Positions 11,752 through 20,849 of a DNA stretch of 64,000 nucleotides are shown here, piece after piece (position 1 is the stretch's first letter; each line of letters begins with the position of its first letter). The notes beneath the pieces are model-generated. The model was not told where the DNA came from and ran no database searches. It was given only the letters and a program-made list of their open reading frames with translations. Location: the NCBI RefSeq assembly GCF_958439165.1, contig NZ_OY288134.1, positions 1 through 64,000 of the forward strand, in the 5' to 3' direction. The position numbers were made by a program, and so were the translations under genes. This DNA is from an uncultured Hydrogenophaga sp. GTDB lineage: Bacteria; Pseudomonadota; Gammaproteobacteria; Burkholderiales; Burkholderiaceae_C.

Positions 11752-12914
11752 TAGTTTTTCTCCTGGGCCTGGGTCATCAGCGCGGTGAAGCGGTCGAACA
11801 GGTAGCCGATGTCATGCGGGCCGGGGGATGCCTCCGGGTGGCCCTGGAAACAGAAGGCCGGCTTGTCGGTGCGGGCGAGGCCCTGCAGGGTGCCGTCGAA
11901 CAGGCTCACATGGGTGGCGCGCAGGTTCGCAGGCAGCGTGGCCTCGTCCACGGCGAATCCGTGGTTCTGGCTGGTGATGGAGACGCGGCCGGAATCGAGG
12001 TCCTTGACCGGGTGGTTGGCACCGTGGTGGCCGAACTTCATCTTGAAGGTCTTCGCACCGCTGGCCAGCGCCATGATCTGGTGACCCAGGCAGATGCCGA
12101 AGGTGGGCACGCCGGCCTCGATGATCTCGCGGGCGGCGGCAATGGCGTAGTCGCAAGGCTCCGGGTCGCCGGGACCGTTCGAGAGGAACACGCCGTTGGG
12201 CTTGAGCTTGAACACGTCGGCCGCGGGGGTGCGTGCCGGCACCACCGTCACCTTGCATCCGCGGGCGGCCAGCATGCGCAGGATGTTGTGCTTCACGCCG
12301 AAGTCGTAGGCCACCACATGGAAGCGCGGGGCGATCTGCTCGCCATAACCGAAACCGAGCTGCCATTCGGTCTGGGTCCATGCAAACGGCTCGGTGGCCG
12401 ACACCACCTGGGCCAGATCCTGACCGGCCATGCTGGGCGCCGCCTGGGCCGCAGCGATGGCAGCGGCACGGTGGGCCTCGGTGATGTCCTGGCCGGGCTC
12501 GAGGGCCACGATGCAGCCGTTCTGGGCACCGTGGGTGCGCAGGCGGCGGGTCAGGGCTCGGGTGTCGAGGTCGGCGATGGCCACCGTGTTCTCGCGCCGC
12601 AGGTAGTCGCTGAGCGTCTCCTCGGAGCGGAAGTTGGAGGCCAGCAGGGGCAGGTCTTTGATGATCAGGCCGGCCGCATGCACCCGGCCGGCTTCCACGT
12701 CTTCGCGGTTGATGCCGGTGTTGCCGATGTGCGGGTAGGTCAGCGTGACGATCTGGCGGCAGTAGCTCGGATCGGTGAGGATTTCCTGGTAGCCGGTGAT
12801 GGAGGTGTTGAACACCACCTCACCCGTGGTCTGACCGGAAGCGCCGATGGAGATGCCTGTAAAGACCGTGCCGTCGGCGAGCGCGAGAAGGGCTTTCGGG
12901 TGGACGGGCAGCAC
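11751..12914 (-). CDS. carA: Carbamoyl-phosphate synthase small subunit (glutaminase)
   Basis: Hydrolyses glutamine and channels ammonia to CarB. The 387-residue product has an N-terminal CPSase_sm domain (ALADGTVFTGISIGASGQTTGEVVFNT region) and a C-terminal class I glutamine amidotransferase domain. The latter has the nucleophile in GICLGHQIMAL and the catalytic His/Glu in CFQGHPEASPGP. The start is GTG at 12914, preceded by TGGAGA at a suitable distance. It is transcribed ahead of carB from an upstream region with a perfect TATAAT box. Confidence 0.97.
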
Positions 12915-13080
12915 GGGATTCTCCAGGTGTGGGGCGGCAGGACCGGAGCGCCGGCGGCAGGTGCCGCGCAGGATCGTTCTCCACCTGACCCGGCATGACC
13001 GGATGCGAGGGCGGCTGGGAAATCCTGGGGTGAGAAGCCGGGGCGCGCTGGGCGTGCGCTGATTGCGGGTAAACCGCGGA

Positions 13081-13086
13081 ATTATA
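13081..13086 (-). promoter_or_regulatory. Candidate -10 box of the carAB promoter
   Basis: A perfect TATAAT on the minus strand, about 167 bases upstream of the carA start, gives a leader of roughly 160 nucleotides. No convincing -35 hexamer is seen at 16-18 bases spacing. Apart from this box the 210-base gap (12915-13124) shows only GC-rich sequence with no gene. Confidence 0.5.
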
Positions 13087-13124
13087 GCCTGCGGCGAAGG
13101 GCTTTTCGGCGAGGTCTCGGCGGC

Positions 13125-13904
13125 TCAGCGGGCCGCGGCCGCGGCTGCGGCACTGGCGTGCAGGCAGATGGCGGCGGCTGCCGCCACGTTGAGCGACTCT
13201 TCGCCGCCGGGCTGCCCGATCCGCACCCAGCCGTCCGCACGTGCTGCCAGCGCCTCACCGACGCCCTGCCCTTCGTGGCCCATGACCCAGGCGCATGGCC
13301 AGGGCAGCGGGGCACGGTGCAGCAGATCGCCCTGGTGCGAACTGGTCAGGAGCAGCGGCACGGCCAGCGCATCGAGGTCGTCGGCAGCCAGCCCTTCGAT
13401 CAGCCGCAGTCCGAAGTGCGATCCCATGCCGGCCCGCACCACCTTGGGCGACCACAAGGCGGCGGTGCCCCGCAAGGCCAGCACCTGGACAAAACCGAAG
13501 GCAGCAGCACTGCGCAGGATGGACCCCACGTTGCCGGCGTCCTGCAGACGGTCCAGCACCACGGTGGGAACCCCGGGCTCGGGCCCGGCATGGGCCGGCA
13601 GAGGCCAGACGAAACCCATGCCGGCGGGCGACTCCAGACCGCTGATGCCGGACATCAGGGTTGCGGGGATCACCACCCTGCGGGGTGCCGCTTCACGCAG
13701 CGCATCGGACGCCTGCTCCCAGGCCTGCTCGGTGAACACAGCGATGTCGGGCTGCATGCCACGGGCCAGCAGCGCGCGGCACAGGTGGTCGCCCTCCAGC
13801 CACACGTGCCCGAGCTTGCGGTAAGCGGTGTTGTCCTGTGCCAGTTGCCGCAACTGGCGCATCAGCGGGTTGTCGCGCGAGGTGATGTGTTGCGGCTCGG
13901 TCAT
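13125..13904 (-). CDS. SpoU/TrmH-family RNA 2'-O-methyltransferase
   Basis: 259-residue SPOUT methyltransferase, probably modifying rRNA or tRNA ribose with S-adenosylmethionine. An N-terminal substrate-binding domain (ITSRDNPLMRQLRQLAQD, then HVWLEGDHLC) precedes the SpoU fold. Motif 1 is LDRLQDAGNVGSILRSAAAFG, motif 2 is WVMGHEGQGV and motif 3 is ESLNVAAAAAICL. The C-terminus ends in an alanine run encoded by GC repeats. It overlaps the rnhB stop by four bases (ATGA) and is the last gene of the long minus-strand cluster, where gammaproteobacteria have dnaE. The exact RNA target cannot be read from sequence. Confidence 0.9.
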   Translation of the reverse strand: MTEPQHITSRDNPLMRQLRQLAQDNTAYRKLGHVWLEGDHLCRALLARGMQPDIAVFTEQAWEQASDALREAAPRRVVIPATLMSGISGLESPAGMGFVWPLPAHAGPEPGVPTVVLDRLQDAGNVGSILRSAAAFGFVQVLALRGTAALWSPKVVRAGMGSHFGLRLIEGLAADDLDALAVPLLLTSSHQGDLLHRAPLPWPCAWVMGHEGQGVGEALAARADGWVRIGQPGGEESLNVAAAAAICLHASAAAAAAAR

Positions 13905-14539
13905 GTTCGGACCTCCGGGGGCGTGGCCAGCAATTGAGCGACCGGGGCGAAAGAACGCCGGTGCACCGGCAACGGGCCGAGGCGACGCAGCGCCTCGAGG
14001 TGGTCGGCCGTGCCGTACCCCTTGTGGCGGTCGAAGCCATATTCCGGGTGGCTCGCATGGAGCTCGACCAGCTGCCGGTCCCGCGTGACCTTGGCCAGAA
14101 TGGAAGCGGCAGAAATCGCGGCCACCTTGGCGTCACCACCGACGATGGCCTCGGCCAGCACGTCCAGCGGCGGCAGGCGGTTGCCGTCCACCAGCACCTT
14201 GGCCGGCTTCAGGCGCAGTCCCTGCACCGCGCGACGCATGGCCAGCATCGTGGCCTGCAGGATGTTGAGCCGGTCGATCTCTTCCACCGAAGCTTGCGCC
14301 ACGCTGCAGCACAGTGCCTTGGCGCGGATCTGATCGAACAGCGCCTCGCGCCGGGAGGCACTGAGCTTCTTGGAGTCGTTCAGGCCAGGGATGGGATGGA
14401 GGTCGTCGAGGATCACGGCCGCAGCCACCACCGGCCCCGCCAGCGGACCACGACCGGCCTCGTCCACGCCGGCCACCAGACCCGGGACGTCCCAGACCAG
14501 CGAGGCCTGCTCAGGCCTTGATGACTTGCGCGATCGCAT
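13901..14539 (-). CDS. rnhB: Ribonuclease HII
   Basis: Endonuclease that removes ribonucleotides from DNA and RNA:DNA hybrids. The 212-residue product has the signature VAGVDEAGRGPLAGPVVAAAVIL with the catalytic Asp-Glu pair, the conserved SKKLSASRREALFDQI segment, and downstream acidic residues in KVLVDGNRLPP and SILAKVTRD. The chosen ATG (14539) overlaps the end of lpxB by 29 bases. The overlap is plausible because the conserved core starts only about 20 residues in. Confidence 0.95.
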   Translation of the reverse strand: MRSRKSSRPEQASLVWDVPGLVAGVDEAGRGPLAGPVVAAAVILDDLHPIPGLNDSKKLSASRREALFDQIRAKALCCSVAQASVEEIDRLNILQATMLAMRRAVQGLRLKPAKVLVDGNRLPPLDVLAEAIVGGDAKVAAISAASILAKVTRDRQLVELHASHPEYGFDRHKGYGTADHLEALRRLGPLPVHRRSFAPVAQLLATPPEVRT

Positions 14540-15656
14540 CGGTGGCCAGCCGGGGGGTGTCCCGGCTCAACTGTTGGTGGAGATCGGCGAACCGGGCCTG
14601 CACCTGCGCCACTGCTGCCGTGTCGTCCAGCCAGCGCAGGGTCGCGGAGGCCAGCGCCTCGGGCGTGGCGCGGTCCTGCAGGTACTCGGGCACCACGAAC
14701 TCGTTGCTCAGGATGTTGGGCAGACCCACCCAGGGCTGCAGCTGCTTGCGCCGCATGATCTGCCAGGAGAGCCAGTTCATGTTGTAAGCGATCACCATCG
14801 GCCGCTTAAACAAGGCGGCCTCCAGCGTGGCAGTGCCGCTGGCAATCAGCGTCGCGTCGCAGGCCGCCAGCGCTGCATGCGACTGACCGGTGAGCACCTG
14901 GATTCGATCGCCCAGACCGCTGGCCTGAACCAGGGCGTCCACCTGGGCGCGCAGCGACGGCACGGCCGGCAGCACGAAGCGCACCTCGGGCCGCTGCCGG
15001 GCCATCAGCCGGGCGGCAACCAGGAAGCGCTCGCCCAGGTACTGCAACTCGGACTGACGGCTGCCCGGCAGCAGGGCAACCAGCGGAGCGTGTTCGGCCA
15101 GACCCAGCTGCCGCCGCGCTGCTGCGCGGTCGGGCTCCATCGGGATCACCTGCGCCAGCGGATGCCCCACGTAGGTGGCTGCAATGCCGTGCTGCTGCAG
15201 CAGCTGCGGCTCGAACGGAAAGATGCAGAGCACATGATCGACGCTGCGCCGGATCTTCTCGATGCGATCTGGCCGCCAGGCCCAGATCGAGGGGCAGACG
15301 AAATGCATAGTCGGGATGCCGGCCGCCTTCAGGCCGGCTTCCAGGTCGAGATTGAAGTCGGGTGCGTCGACCCCGATGAACAGCTGCGGCCGCGGGCCCT
15401 GCACCAGCCGTTCCCGCAACTGTCGACGGATGCCCACGATCTCGCGGTAGTGACGCAGCACCTCCACGTAACCGCGCACCGCCAGCTTCTCGCTGGGCCA
15501 CCAGGCTTCGAAGCCGCGGGCCTGCATCTGTGGTCCACCGATGCCACAAGCCTGCGCCCCGGGCCAGCGCTCGCGCACACCACCCAGCAGCAGACCCGCC
15601 AGCAGGTCGCCCGAAGTCTCGCCCGCCACCAGGGCCAGGCGCAAAGCATCTCCCAC
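14511..15656 (-). CDS. lpxB: Lipid-A-disaccharide synthase
   Basis: Joins UDP-2,3-diacylglucosamine and lipid X to form the tetra-acyl disaccharide of lipid A at the inner face of the cytoplasmic membrane. The 381-residue product begins LRLALVAGETSGDLLAGLL, the family's N-terminal signature, followed by GIGGPQMQARGFEAWWP and FVCPSIWAWRPDRIEKI. The C-terminal half has LLPGSRQSELQ and IASGTATLEAAL. It is in the same operon as lpxA, fabZ and lpxD. Confidence 0.97.
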   Translation of the reverse strand: MGDALRLALVAGETSGDLLAGLLLGGVRERWPGAQACGIGGPQMQARGFEAWWPSEKLAVRGYVEVLRHYREIVGIRRQLRERLVQGPRPQLFIGVDAPDFNLDLEAGLKAAGIPTMHFVCPSIWAWRPDRIEKIRRSVDHVLCIFPFEPQLLQQHGIAATYVGHPLAQVIPMEPDRAAARRQLGLAEHAPLVALLPGSRQSELQYLGERFLVAARLMARQRPEVRFVLPAVPSLRAQVDALVQASGLGDRIQVLTGQSHAALAACDATLIASGTATLEAALFKRPMVIAYNMNWLSWQIMRRKQLQPWVGLPNILSNEFVVPEYLQDRATPEALASATLRWLDDTAAVAQVQARFADLHQQLSRDTPRLATDAIAQVIKA

Positions 15657-15664
15657 GGTGCGCC

Positions 15665-16459
15665 TCAGCGGACGATGCCGCGCTGCGCGGAAGTGCCGCG
15701 CAGGAAGTCGAGCATCATGGCGACGTCGGGCACCGATTCGGGCTTGTCGCCCGGCAGCGCCTCGATGCGCTGCATCGCTGCTTCCAGGGTGAGGTCATCG
15801 CGGTACAGGTGCTTGTGCATCGCCTTGACAGCCGACACACGCTCCGCCGAGAAACCCCGGCGCCGCAGGCCCTCGAAGTTCATGGACCGTGCCTGCGCCG
15901 GCTGGCCCTGGCACATCACGAAGGGCGGCAGGTCGGCGAACAGCAGGGAGCACATGGCGGTCATGGCGTGCGCGCCGATCCGCACGAACTGGTGCACCAC
16001 GGTGAAGCCGCCCAGGATCACCCAGTCGCCCACCTCGACATGGCCGGCGAGCTGCGAGTTGTTCGCAAAGATGACCTTGTTGCCGACCGTGCAGTCGTGT
16101 GCCAGGTGCACATACGCCATGATCCAGTTGTCGTCGCCGACACGGGTCACCCCCTTGTCGCCCGGCGAGCCGATGTTGAAGGTGCAGAACTCGCGCACCG
16201 TGTTGCGGTCCCCGATGACGAGCTCGCAGGGCTCGCCGGCGTACTTCTTGTCCTGGGGAATGGCGCCCAGCGAGTTGAACTGGAAGATGCGGTTGTCGCG
16301 GCCGATGGTGGTGTGGCCCTCGATCACGCAATGGGCACCCACCGTGGTGCCGGCGCCGATGCGCACATGAGGGCCGATCACGGTGTAGGGACCGACCGCC
16401 ACCGAACTGTCGAGCTCGGCAGCAGGGTCGACCAGTGCGGTCGGATGGATCAGGCTCAC
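15665..16459 (-). CDS. lpxA: UDP-N-acetylglucosamine O-acyltransferase
   Basis: First committed enzyme of lipid A synthesis, adding a 3-hydroxyacyl chain from ACP to UDP-GlcNAc. The 264-residue product has an N-terminal left-handed beta-helix of hexapeptide repeats starting IHPTALVDPAAELDSSVAVGP. The catalytic histidine lies in YVHLAHDCTVGNKVIFAN. The C-terminal helical domain includes RRRGFSAERVSAVKAMHKHLYR. It sits between fabZ (19-base gap) and lpxB (8-base gap). Confidence 0.97.
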   Translation of the reverse strand: MSLIHPTALVDPAAELDSSVAVGPYTVIGPHVRIGAGTTVGAHCVIEGHTTIGRDNRIFQFNSLGAIPQDKKYAGEPCELVIGDRNTVREFCTFNIGSPGDKGVTRVGDDNWIMAYVHLAHDCTVGNKVIFANNSQLAGHVEVGDWVILGGFTVVHQFVRIGAHAMTAMCSLLFADLPPFVMCQGQPAQARSMNFEGLRRRGFSAERVSAVKAMHKHLYRDDLTLEAAMQRIEALPGDKPESVPDVAMMLDFLRGTSAQRGIVR

Positions 16460-16478
16460 GTCGGATCTCCGTGCAGCG

Positions 16479-16919
16479 TCAGGCGATGGTGCGCATGGTG
16501 CACATCAGCTCGGCTTCACAAGCCACTTCGTCGCCCACGCGGGTGATGCCCTTGAACTTGTAGATACCGGCCTTGGCCCGCTCCAGAGAGACATCCATGA
16601 TGAGCTGGTCGCCCGGCTCGACCGGACGCTTGAAGCGCGCGCCATCGATGCCGGCGAAGTAATAAACCGTCTTGTCGTCCGGCGCCACGCCCTGGGTGTG
16701 GAAGGTCAGCAGCGCAGCCGCCTGGGCCATGGCCTCGAGCATCATGACGCCCGGCATCACCGGCCGGTGCGGGAAGTGGCCCATGAAGAACGGCTCGTTG
16801 ATGGTGACGTTCTTCAGGGCCTTGATGCGCTGGCCGGATTCGATCTCCAGCACGCGGTCCACCAGCAGGATCGGATAACGGTGGGGCAGCAGCTTGAGAA
16901 TCTGGTGGATGTCCATCAT
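16479..16919 (-). CDS. fabZ: 3-hydroxyacyl-[ACP] dehydratase FabZ
   Basis: Dehydrates 3-hydroxyacyl-ACP in fatty acid synthesis, competing with LpxA/LpxD for 3-hydroxyacyl chains. The 146-residue hot-dog-fold protein has LLPHRYPILLVDRVLE, the catalytic histidine in FFMGHFPHRPVMPGV and the catalytic glutamate in MMLEAMAQAAALL. The start overlaps the lpxD stop by four bases (ATGA), so synthesis is coupled within the lipid A gene block. Confidence 0.97.
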   Translation of the reverse strand: MMDIHQILKLLPHRYPILLVDRVLEIESGQRIKALKNVTINEPFFMGHFPHRPVMPGVMMLEAMAQAAALLTFHTQGVAPDDKTVYYFAGIDGARFKRPVEPGDQLIMDVSLERAKAGIYKFKGITRVGDEVACEAELMCTMRTIA

Positions 16920-17971
16920 GGTCGGTCGGTGTTCTTGTGAAGGGCTTGCGCAATGGCCTGTTCGGCGGCCTTGAGTCGTTCACGCAGGCGATTGAGCTGC
17001 TTGAGGGAAGCAGCGTTCTTTTCCCAGGCGGCATTGTCGTCGATGGGAAACATGCCGGTGTACTGCCCTGGCTGGAGGATGGAGCGGGTGACGACCGAGG
17101 CCGCCGAGATGTGCACGCCGTCGGCCAGCGTCAGGTGGCCCAGCACGATCGCGCCGCCACCCACCGTGCAGCCCGAACCGATGGTGGCGCTGCCGGCCAC
17201 GCCGACGCAGCCGGCCATGGCGGTGTGGTCGCCGATCTTCACGTTGTGGCCGATCTGGATCAGGTTGTCGAGCTTCACCCCGTTGCCGATGACGGTGTCG
17301 TCGAGGGCCCCACGGTCGATGCAGCAGTTGGCACCGATCTCCACATCGTCACCGATGCGGACCGCACCGAGCTGTTCGATCTTCACCCACCCACCCTGGT
17401 GAGGCGCAAAGCCGAATCCGTCAGCGCCGATGACCACACCCGGGTGGACGATGCAGCGCGAACCCAGCGAGCAACCTTCCCGCACTGTGACCTGAGCGTG
17501 CAGACGGCTGCCCTCCCCCACGGAGACACCGGCATCGAGCACGGTGTGCGCACCCAGCGTGACGCCATCGGCAATCCTCACGCCGGGCCCGATGACCACG
17601 AAGGGGCCGACGCTCACGCCGGCACCCAGCGAAGCCGAGGGGTCGATGCAGGCCGAAGGATGGATGCCCGGCGCAGGGGCCGGGGCGTGCCGCTGCTTCC
17701 ACCATTGGGTCAGGCGGGCAAAGTAGAGATAGGGGTCGGCGGTGACGATGCAGTCACCCCGCAACGATGCCTGCGCCTGCAAGGCTGGCGGCACGATCAG
17801 CACACCCGCCTGGGTGGTGTCGATCTGCTTCGCGTACCGCGGGTGGGATACGAAGGAAAGGTCGGACGCCCCTGCGGTGTCCAGTGGCGCCAGCCGCTGG
17901 ATCTGCCGGTCAAGGGCCCCGTGCAGTTCCCCGCCCAGGGCCTGCACGATGTCGTTCAGCAGCGCAGCCAT
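16916..17971 (-). CDS. lpxD: UDP-3-O-(3-hydroxyacyl)glucosamine N-acyltransferase
   Basis: Third step of lipid A synthesis, N-acylating UDP-3-O-acyl-glucosamine. The 351-residue product has an N-terminal uridine-binding domain (about 1-100; LDTAGASDLSFVSHPRYAKQ). A long left-handed beta-helix of hexapeptide repeats carries the catalytic histidine in LIQIGHNVKIGDHTAMAGC. A C-terminal helix (LNRLRERLKAAEQAIAQ) follows. Gaps to skp (10 bases) and overlap with fabZ show one operon. Confidence 0.97.
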   Translation of the reverse strand: MAALLNDIVQALGGELHGALDRQIQRLAPLDTAGASDLSFVSHPRYAKQIDTTQAGVLIVPPALQAQASLRGDCIVTADPYLYFARLTQWWKQRHAPAPAPGIHPSACIDPSASLGAGVSVGPFVVIGPGVRIADGVTLGAHTVLDAGVSVGEGSRLHAQVTVREGCSLGSRCIVHPGVVIGADGFGFAPHQGGWVKIEQLGAVRIGDDVEIGANCCIDRGALDDTVIGNGVKLDNLIQIGHNVKIGDHTAMAGCVGVAGSATIGSGCTVGGGAIVLGHLTLADGVHISAASVVTRSILQPGQYTGMFPIDDNAAWEKNAASLKQLNRLRERLKAAEQAIAQALHKNTDRP

Positions 17972-17981
17972 GCGCCGCCCG

Positions 17982-18500
17982 TCACTTGGCGCTGTCGAGG
18001 GCCGACATCACCTTGTCGGTGATGTCCACGCGCGGGTTGATGTAGTAGGCCTCCGAGACGATCAGGTCGTACTTGTCGGATTCGGCGATCTGGCGGACCA
18101 CCCGGTTCAGCTTCTCGACCACCTGCTGCAGGGCTTCGTTGCGGCGCAGGTTGAGCTCTTCCTGGAAGTCACGCTGGCGGCGCTGGATGTCGCGTTCCTG
18201 TTCGGCCAGCTGACGCTGACGCGTTGCCCGCTGGGTTTCCGCCATGGTCGGGCCTTCCTTCTCGAACTTCTCGACGGCGGCCCGGAACTGTTCGGCAGCG
18301 CTGCGGATGTCACGCTCGCGCTTGGAGAAGTCCTGCTCCAGCTTGGTCGACACCGCTTTCGCGGTGCTGGACTCGCGCAGGATCTTCTCGACGTTGATGG
18401 CGCCGATCTTGGTGGCCTGTGCCATGGCCGGACCGGCCAGCAGGGCAACTCCCATCAGCAGGGGCAGGATGGCTCGACGGGCAAACGAAAACATGTTCAT
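17982..18500 (-). CDS. skp: Periplasmic chaperone Skp/OmpH
   Basis: Trimeric periplasmic holdase carrying unfolded outer-membrane proteins to the BAM complex. An N-terminal signal peptide (about 25 residues, cleavage after AMA) precedes a long charged helical region rich in Glu/Arg/Gln (about 45-125), which forms the tentacle-like coiled coils. ATG 18500 shares one base with the bamA stop (TGATG); a second ATG two codons downstream (18494) is also possible. The product is 172 residues, close to E. coli Skp (161). Confidence 0.9.
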   Translation of the reverse strand: MNMFSFARRAILPLLMGVALLAGPAMAQATKIGAINVEKILRESSTAKAVSTKLEQDFSKRERDIRSAAEQFRAAVEKFEKEGPTMAETQRATRQRQLAEQERDIQRRQRDFQEELNLRRNEALQQVVEKLNRVVRQIAESDKYDLIVSEAYYINPRVDITDKVMSALDSAK

Positions 18501-20836
18501 CAAAACGAGGTTCCGATCTGGAATTGGAAACGTTGGATTTTATCCTGCGGCTGTTTGCGGATGGGATTGGCAATCGCGAAGCGCAGCGGGCCCACCGGCG
18601 AGATCCAGCTCAGGCCGACGCCCACGGATGCACGCAGGTCGGAGAAGAGGCCCGGCGAGCCGGCAATGTCGGAGTTGGCAACGTTGCCCACATCGAAGAA
18701 GCCGAACATGCGCAGGGTCCGATCGTTGCCGGCGCCCGGGAACGGGGTGATGAACTCGGCATTGAAGGCGAAGCTCTGGTTGCCGCCGATGTTGATGAAC
18801 TGCTGCGGGCTGGTGTTGTTCACCGGCGAGAGCGGGCCCAGGGTGCCCTGCTCGAAACCACGCACCGAACCCAGACCGCCGCCGAAGAAGTTCTTGAAGA
18901 TCGGGTACGGACGACCGCCAAAGCCCTTGCCGTAACCCAGCTCGGTGTTGAAGGCCAGGGTGTACTTCTTGGACAGCGGGATGTACTGCTGGAACTGGTA
19001 GTTCGCCTTGACGTAACGGGCATCACCCGCAACGGCTGCCTCGGTGTTGAAGCGCTGGTAGCGGCCGGTCGTGGGGACGAGCGCACTGTCCCGGGAGTCG
19101 CGGGCCCAGCCCACCGTCAACGGCAGCGTGTTGCTGGTTTCGCCGAACTGCTGGCGGTAGTTCTCGTAGGCCTGCGGCAGGAACAGGCCGGACTCGATGG
19201 TGGTCTGTTCGACACCGGCACCGAAAAAGACGGTGTCCTGCTCGGTGAACGGCACGCCGAATCGAATGCTCACGCCCTTGGTCACCAGGCGGTAGTCGCC
19301 CAGATCCTGGTTCTGGGTGCCGTACGGCCGCGTGGTCCGGTAGTAGGCGTCGAAACTGCGCGACACGCCGTCGGGCGTGTAGTAAGGGTCAGTCGTGCTG
19401 AGGACGATCTGGCGGTTGAACTTGCTGGTGTTGACGTCGATACCCAGGTAGTTGCCGGAGCCGAAGACGTTTTCCTGCCGGATGCCGGCAATCAGCGAGA
19501 GGCCTTCTGCCTGGCCGTAACCGGCACCGAGCGTCAGGTTGCCGGTGGGTTTTTCGGCCACGGCGACGGTGAGGTCGACCTGGTCCGGAGAACCCGGCAC
19601 CGACTGGGTGTCGATCGACACGTTGGTGAAGAAACCGAGGCGGTCGACGCGGTCCCGGGACAGGCGGATACGGTCGCTGTCGTACCAGGCCGACTCCAGC
19701 TGGCGGAACTCGCGGCGGATGACTTCGTCGCGGGTGCGGTTGTTGCCCTCCACGTTGATCCGGCGCACGTATACCCGGCGTGCAGGCTGGGCACGGATCA
19801 CGAAGGCCACCCGCTTGTTGGCCCGGTCGATCTCGGGTGCAGCCTCGACCTGAGCGAAGGCGTAACCGAAGGCGCCGAAGTACTCGGTGAACGCCTTGGT
19901 GGTGGCGGTCAGGTCCTCGACGTTGTAGGCCTCGCCCGGCTTGAGCGTGACCAGCGTCTTGAACTCGTTCTCGCGACCCAGGTACTCGCCCTCAAGAGAC
20001 ACCGACGACACCACATAGCGGTCGCCCTCGGTGATGTTCAGGGTGATCGACATCTCGTCCTTGCCCGGGGTGATGGCCACCTGGGTCGAGTCGATGCGGA
20101 ACTCCAGGAAGCCGCGGGTCAGGTAGTAGGACCGCAGCGTCTCGATGTCGGCGTTGAGCTTGGCGCGCGAATACCGATCGGACTTGGTGTACCAGCTCAG
20201 CCAGTTGCCGGTGTTGAGGTCGAACAGGTCCCGCAGGGTCGATTCCGAAAATGCCCGGTTGCCGACGATGCGGATGTCGGTGATGCGGGCGATGTCGCCC
20301 TCGATCACGCTGAAGTTCAGGTTGATGCGGTTGCGCTCGGTCGGGGTGACCGTGGTCACGACCTGAGAGGCGTACATGCTGCGGCTGATGTACTGGCGCT
20401 TGAGTTCCTGCTCGGCGCGGTCGGCCAGCGCCTTGTCGAACGGTCGGCCTTCGGCCAGTCCGATGTCGCGCAGGGCTTTGCGCAGGGTCTCCGCGTCGAA
20501 TTCCTTCACACCGGAGAAGCTGACGTCGGCCACCGTGGGACGCTCCTCGACGATGACGGTGAGCACGTCTCCATCGACCTGGATGCGCACGTCGCTGAAC
20601 AGACCCAGGCCGAACAGGGAGCGGATCGCGCTGGAACCCTTGTCGTCGTTGTACTGGTCGCCGATGCGGAACGGCAGCGATGCAAAGATGGTGCCGGGCT
20701 CGACGCGCTGGAGTCCTTCGACGCGGATGTCCCTCACGGTGAAGGGATCGACGGCCCAGGCGGGCAAAGCCGCCATCAGGGTTGACGCGATCACGGTGAG
20801 CGTGAAGCCGCGAAAACCGGATTTCTTGAATTTCAT
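18500..20836 (-). CDS. bamA: Outer membrane protein assembly factor BamA
   Basis: Central beta-barrel of the BAM complex, inserting outer-membrane proteins. The 778-residue precursor has a signal peptide (to about residue 28, ending PAWA) and five POTRA domains (about 30-425), beginning FTVRDIRVEGLQRVEPGTIF. A 16-strand Omp85 barrel follows, with the VRGF motif in GSVRGFEQGTLGP and a C-terminal phenylalanine as expected for an outer-membrane barrel. The start is ATG 20836 (MKFKKSGFRG); a longer upstream frame would destroy the signal peptide. It lies between rseP and skp. Confidence 0.97.
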   Translation of the reverse strand: MKFKKSGFRGFTLTVIASTLMAALPAWAVDPFTVRDIRVEGLQRVEPGTIFASLPFRIGDQYNDDKGSSAIRSLFGLGLFSDVRIQVDGDVLTVIVEERPTVADVSFSGVKEFDAETLRKALRDIGLAEGRPFDKALADRAEQELKRQYISRSMYASQVVTTVTPTERNRINLNFSVIEGDIARITDIRIVGNRAFSESTLRDLFDLNTGNWLSWYTKSDRYSRAKLNADIETLRSYYLTRGFLEFRIDSTQVAITPGKDEMSITLNITEGDRYVVSSVSLEGEYLGRENEFKTLVTLKPGEAYNVEDLTATTKAFTEYFGAFGYAFAQVEAAPEIDRANKRVAFVIRAQPARRVYVRRINVEGNNRTRDEVIRREFRQLESAWYDSDRIRLSRDRVDRLGFFTNVSIDTQSVPGSPDQVDLTVAVAEKPTGNLTLGAGYGQAEGLSLIAGIRQENVFGSGNYLGIDVNTSKFNRQIVLSTTDPYYTPDGVSRSFDAYYRTTRPYGTQNQDLGDYRLVTKGVSIRFGVPFTEQDTVFFGAGVEQTTIESGLFLPQAYENYRQQFGETSNTLPLTVGWARDSRDSALVPTTGRYQRFNTEAAVAGDARYVKANYQFQQYIPLSKKYTLAFNTELGYGKGFGGRPYPIFKNFFGGGLGSVRGFEQGTLGPLSPVNNTSPQQFINIGGNQSFAFNAEFITPFPGAGNDRTLRMFGFFDVGNVANSDIAGSPGLFSDLRASVGVGLSWISPVGPLRFAIANPIRKQPQDKIQRFQFQIGTSF

Positions 20837-20849
20837 GAGAAGGAAGCGT